64,000 bases of DNA from the NCBI GenBank assembly GCA_036023115.1, contig JAYKKT010000041.1, positions 6,746,501 to 6,810,500 of the forward strand, read 5' to 3'. This document shows positions 58,846 through 64,000 of the stretch, piece after piece. The translations under genes were made by a program, and so were the position numbers. Source of the stretch: Brasenia schreberi. Lineage: Eukaryota; Streptophyta; Magnoliopsida; Nymphaeales; Cabombaceae. Positions within the stretch are counted from its first letter, which is position 1. Each line of letters opens with the position of its first letter. The notes under the pieces were generated by a model. It was not told where the DNA came from. It did not search any database and worked only from the letters and a program-made list of their open reading frames with translations.

Positions 58846-60998
58846 ATATAGATAAGCTTATCCAAGGAGATTTAAATGGCCATATAGGTGAAAAGGTATT
58901 AGAATATCAAGGAATTCATAGAAACCATGGTTTTGGAGATTTATATGAAAAAGGTAAGGAAATTTTAAATTTTATGGCATATGAACTCTTTCTAGCCAAT
59001 ACGATTTTCAAAAAATGAGATAGAACATCTAATTACCTATAAGAGTGAATTATCACAAACACAAATTGATTATGTTTCCTATAGGAGAAAAGATAGATCA
59101 TGTTGTAAGGATTTCAAGCTAATTCCGCAAGAAAAATTACTTAGCCAAGATCGACTTTTAATTATAGATTTATAGGCAAAGAGTATATAGAGTGATACTT
59201 CGAATTATATAGGTACACCTCATGATATGTAAAACAATATGGGTAAGCATATTAGGAAAGTAGCAAAAGATATGTTAGGTGAATCTAAGGGAGACATACT
59301 AGCATAAAAGTAAGTTTGGTGATAGAGTGAAGTGGCGTAAGATAAAATTAAGGCGAAAAGGGCATGTTACAAATTGTATTATGCCAACAAGATTAATCAA
59401 GCTTGAGAGGCTTATAAGAAACCAAATAAAAAAGTAAAAAAGATGATGAATGAGCAAAAACTAAAATTTGATTGAATTTATATAAAAAGCTCACCTAAAA
59501 AAATGTGAAAGAGATATTTTGATGATACCTAAGTTTAGAGATAAGAAAACTAAGAATCTAATCTTTAATAGATATATTAAAGATGAGAATGAAAAATTCT
59601 ATTGGTAAGATTAGCTTAAGAGAGCCAACCAAATACGAAGAGCATATAAACCATAATTTCTATTGATATATTTAAAGGAATGAAATTAAAGAGGCTCTTA
59701 AATATATAAGGTTGGTAAATATGTAGGACCAAATAATATTTTTGTAGAAGTATAAAATCCCAAGAGATGGGTATCACTTGGCTTAAAAGATTATTTAATA
59801 AAATATGGAGAAACTAAAATATGGTTGAGGAATAGAGGACGAGTATAATTATATACATATACAAGAACAAGTAATGCATTTAGAATTGAGTGAATTATTG
59901 AGATATCAGGTTAACGAACTATATTATGAAATTATAGGAAAGAATTATTGAACATACATTGAGATAAGTGTCAAGTACAATAGAAAAACATTTTAGATTT
60001 ATGCCAAAGAGATCTACTATTGAGACTATTAACCTATTTAGATGTCTTATAGAACATTATAGAGCAAGGTATCTTATTAACATACATTAATCATGTAAGA
60101 GGCATGCATCAAGGTGCTCAAACATGTGTAAGTACCGATGAAGGAATGACAGGTTTCGTTGAAGTTAATATTGGATCACATCAAAGATCAATTTTAAGTC
60201 CATATTTATTTATATTTGTCATTGACAAGTTAACAAAACATATTCAAGATGAAGTACCTTGGTATATGTTATTTGGGGATGACATTATGTTAGTTGATGA
60301 GTCTAAGAAAAAAGTTATACGAAATTGGAACTATTGAGACAAACTTTAAAAAGTAAAGCTTTCAACTTAGTAGAGCAAAGATAAAATATATGGAATGCAA
60401 GTTTCACCATTTGATTACTTCAAGTGACACATAAATTAAGACTGACACTATTGCATCCCTCATAAGAAAAGTTTGAAATACTTGGCACATCAGGTATTCT
60501 ATGTGACAAAAAGATAACATTAAAAGGTAAATATTATAGAGCAGCAAGTAGACCCACTATGTTATATGGTTCTAAGTATTGGGTAGTTAATCATCAATAT
60601 GTACAAAAGGTATTTGTGGTAGAAATGAAGATGTTGAGATGGGTGAGTGACTATACAAGGAAAGATCGTATACATAATGAGGTTATTATAAACAAATTGG
60701 GAGTGACACTAATAAATTATAAAATAAGGAAAAACATTTAAGATGGTTTGGACACATAGAAAGACAACTAAAGGAAGCTTTAGTAAGAATGCATGAGAAA
60801 CTAGATGGTGAAAATGTTAAAAGAGAAAGAGGAAGACCACCATTGTGTTGAAAGAAAACAAAAAAAAATGATCTTTCTTATGTCGAGTTAACTATTAGCA
60901 TGATAGGCAATTGAGTTATGTGGAATCAAAGAATCCATATAGCTCATTCATCTAATATGAGAAAAGGCTTAGTTGTGAAATGATGATGATAATGATAC
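58846..60998 (+). mobile_element. RTE-type LINE, 5'-truncated and decayed
   Basis: Translated in pieces: endonuclease (IQGDLNGHIG near 58862, HGFGDLYEKG, TQIDYVSYRRKDR near 59059, SQDRLLIIDL near 59143), linker (GESKGD, KAKRACYK), and reverse transcriptase (FRFMPKRSTIETINLFRCL near 60000, LSPYLFIFVIDKLTKHIQDE near 60195, YMLFGDDIMLVDES near 60262). The C-terminal part is MLYGSKYWVVNHQYVQK at 60559 and onwards, ending near WNQRIHIAHSSNMRKGLVVK. The 3' end has a short ATGATGATGATA tail (about 60978-60995), as usual for RTE elements. The endonuclease His of QHRLL is Asp and FADD is FGDD. There are many stops and shifts. Non-functional. Confidence 0.88.
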
Positions 60999-63711
60999 AT
61001 AGAGCCATGTGATATATAGTTAGACCATATTGTTGAATAAATCCATCAATCACCCACTTGGGCCACAAATATATCTCTGCATAATCATGTATCACAACGT
61101 ACCTTATGTGCTCGAAACCTCTATCTATTATGAACCATCTTATAGAATCTCGTCCATCAAACATATCAACAAAGGACCAAAGTGACCTTTACCACAACTA
61201 TCGTGACTAGTCGGATCAATGTTTACGTATATAAATTTGCCGAATGACATAAATCTAGTATGGGTATGCAACATGTAGTTACATGTAATGTGATCTATAC
61301 CGTATTTCCAACTGGTCCCACCGTTTAATTCAGAGTAAAACAATGCTAAACTTCATTGCACAAAAGTGATAAATAGTGTTAACACAGACAATTAGTATGA
61401 AAATCTAAACTACCACTAAACAACCACTTTTTTCATCACGTATTATGACACACCTGTACAAGTGACATGCTCAGAAAAGACCGTAGGTGGTGAGCCAAGT
61501 AGATCTACAATCATGAAAGTTGTATGGACATACTTCTTTTGAAAAACTGGTAACTTTAATATTTTATTTAACAACCAGGAACTTAACGTTAATAGGCTTT
61601 CATCCGAAAAGTTCCACTTGTTAACGGAATATGATAAGACGGTTTTTTATCACAAAAATAACTTAAATGGTCTTTCATTTCCACGCATAATCCGCAACCC
61701 AGTGACAAAATTTTACCGTTGTAGTCTATGGTTTAGATGCCTAATTGCAAGCTGTGGAATTTGCTTCAATAGGTGAGGTAGCTGTCAGTGCCTATTAAGA
61801 GCTCTCTTACAACAAAAAGTTTGGGTACACATCAAAATTGAGTATGGATCAAATGCTTAACAGGGAGGAAGTTTCACATGGTTTTGGATCTTTTGTAATC
61901 TTGATCCAGGTCAAAATTGGGTATGGACCAAATGCTTAATATCCAAGATGACGTGGATGATGGTTTAGCAGCTGGCATGCACTCCCATTTACACATCGGA
62001 TGACCACTAACGGTATCAAGGGCAAAGCGCTAACCTGATAAACTTTTGAAACCTTAGAGCCTTATAGTATATAAAGTGAACTACATGTGGATTTTCAAGA
62101 AACCATATGGCACTAATCTAAAGTTTTTCCCTTAATCAATTGTCTAAGGCAACTCATTCTTAGCATTTCAATGAGCTTGATAATCTTTATCTGTTTCAAT
62201 GATGACGAATAATCTTGAGAAAATATTTACGCCAAATCCGAGTGATGCAACTGTTTTGAGAGTATAATCACTAAGCCTTGCATAGTGGCAGATTTACATT
62301 GTGTTAGGGCGAGGATCTTCCCTACCCAAATGTGGGCATATTAAAAGTATAGTGCACGTTATGTTTGAATCATGTGAGTCTGATACATAACCAAGGTACA
62401 ATCAGTCGTGGACTGTTTGCCGCACTCTCGGGATATTTGTACATCCATCACTGGCCTTATACACCTAAAATAAAAATAGTATCAAAATCTACTGGGACTA
62501 AAGCCAATGCCTTCTGTTTTTCACATGGCACAAGCTTTCTTCAGCTGTCACACCATCTTGGTTAGATTATGTAACCTTTCTTCGACCTTCTATTCTACAA
62601 TTTGTTTTTGAGGTGAAAGTCATGAACTCGACTCCTGGTGCTTGCATTTGGCTTCGGCCTCCCCCATTGAAAAAGGAACCATTTTTTCATGACGTGAATA
62701 GGCCAAGAAATAATGTACCATTCAAATCAATAGATCACTTTGATATTTATGAAACTGTTGTTTTATTTCATAAAGTTTGAGAGATGACGCCATAACTATC
62801 ACCATCAACATTCTTCTCCAACCATGTTTCAAAGCTTGAAATTATGCTCAAAGTTAAAGCAAGTTGGTTAGTTACCATGCTTAACAGGTGCACTTTTTTC
62901 TGAAATTAATCGGGTTTGCTAAGATGCATTTGCTTAATATGTTATTCACAAAATAAATGGTTCTTGAAAGATCTGATACACTTAAAATGATATCGTAGTG
63001 TAGGAGATTTCATGGTGTGGCATGTCACCTATCGGTAGGTTCTTATGATAGAGATTAGCCTTCAAACAGATGAGTCTAAGTTGAGGGACTCCAGCCCAAG
63101 CCTGCTTGAAGGAAGAGCTGGGTCCGATATGCATCTCTACCTAAAAAGTGACTATTTGTACGTACCATCATTTATGTAATTCATTGAGTGGGGACTGCAG
63201 TCGACTAGGCAAGACGAGTAGGAGGATCATAATAGAGGGAATCATGCAACGGTCTATTTTCAGAAACATCTTTCAAAGACTCGTAAACACAATGAGAGGA
63301 ATAATTTTCAACATGGGCAATGCAAAGTTTCATGGGAACTTTCCTGTGACTCCATTCACTCCCAATCAAACGGAAAACATCCCTGCACAATTATAATACA
63401 CTAGTCTTTTGGTTGTAAGGACAATAGATGACGAGCCTAAAGAACCCAAGTATGATGTTTGGGCTTGGGCTTAAAATGATATCCTAGTGTAGGGCTTGTA
63501 ACCAGCGGAAAACTTCTTTTGTTAACCAACTAGCTGAAACTTGTTTTAACTTGATGTGATACTCCTGGATCGATTGGTTGTCTAAGCTCAGCAGTAGTTA
63601 GAATAAGTAGACATTGAATCCCAGAAAAGGAGTCTTTTAAGTACTTGCCTCTAGTCTTTCAAAGCGATGGAAAAATTGATGTTGTTATATATAGAGTCAA
63701 TGCAGGTTCAT
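60999..63711. other. Unassigned spacer
   Basis: No recognised gene. Two adjoining minus-strand frames (61343-61140 and 61164-60952) overlap in different frames and might be a shifted remnant, but no family was recognised. Confidence 0.4.
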
Positions 63712-64000
63712 TAAAATAGAGTGTTTTTAGATATTCTGTGTTGGACAATCAATTATCAGCATATGTAAAGAAGTCTGTAGCATAAATGAAAATGTTTAGG
63801 TGGATGTATAATTACATAAGGAAATACCATATCCATAACAAGGTCACTAGAAGAAGTTAAGCTAACACTAACAAAACATAAGATAAGATGGTTTGAATAT
63901 GTAGAGGGGTAATGAAATGAAACGTTGAAACTAGATATATACTTTAAAAGAAGAAGAGGAATATAATAGAAGTGTTGAAAACTATAAAATATGGTTTTTG
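63712..64000 (+). mobile_element. RTE LINE fragment running off the window
   Basis: In pieces the translation gives MKMFRWMYNYIRKYHIHNKV and HKIRWFEYVEG, then RRRG. This corresponds to the same C-terminal part as 60625-60830 of the other copy (MKMLRWVSDYTRKDRIHNEV). It is heavily broken and continues beyond 64000. Confidence 0.7.

Overview
This is nuclear DNA from a flowering plant. The evidence is spliced host genes with GT..AG introns (a LEAFY/FLORICAULA homologue and a small L18ae-like membrane protein), Ty1/copia and Ty3/gypsy LTR retrotransposons primed by initiator-Met tRNA, RTE-type LINE remnants, and long AT-rich spacers. The LEAFY protein looks angiosperm-like, perhaps from an early-diverging lineage, but the sequence alone does not fix the species. 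Most of the window is transposable-element sediment, and no bacterial or organellar features were recognised.

Layout. 1093-9424 is a full-length but inactivated Ty3/gypsy chromovirus on the + strand, with LTRs of about 1.6 kb and the target duplication GATTC. 10305-15704 is a decayed Ty1/copia element on the minus strand with two 382-bp LTRs. 16128-24594 is the most notable locus: a LEAFY gene on the minus strand (exon 1 24594-24123, exon 2 starting at 23183, exon 3 17358-16997). Its exon 2 is cut by a 4.85-kb pol-less gypsy element (18108-22955), and a solo LTR of a related family (16128-16984) lies just after the stop codon. The gene also carries an in-frame TAG, a frameshift in exon 2, a lost splice acceptor in intron 2 and a 5-bp duplication in the DNA-binding domain, so it is a pseudogene.

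26.4-29.3 kb holds an LTR remnant and a gypsy integrase fragment on the minus strand. 32072-33171 is the only host gene that looks intact: a three-exon, 106-residue L18ae-like membrane protein on the + strand, with a truncated RTE tail in intron 1. 35.35-37.17 kb is a decayed Tat-type reverse transcriptase plus two RNase H domains on the minus strand. 39113-52601 is a complex block built from a giant LTR family (LTR about 3.1 kb): two direct LTR copies, one inverted LTR copy between inverted arms of about 620 bp, a second LTR fragment inserted in that inverted copy, and long direct duplications bordering two of the insertions. 55906-56208 is an aspartate aminotransferase pseudogene fragment. 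58846-60998 and 63712-64000 are RTE LINE remnants.

The genes do not form a pathway. The window records repeated retrotransposon insertion into and around a duplicated or dying LEAFY locus, next to one surviving small gene.
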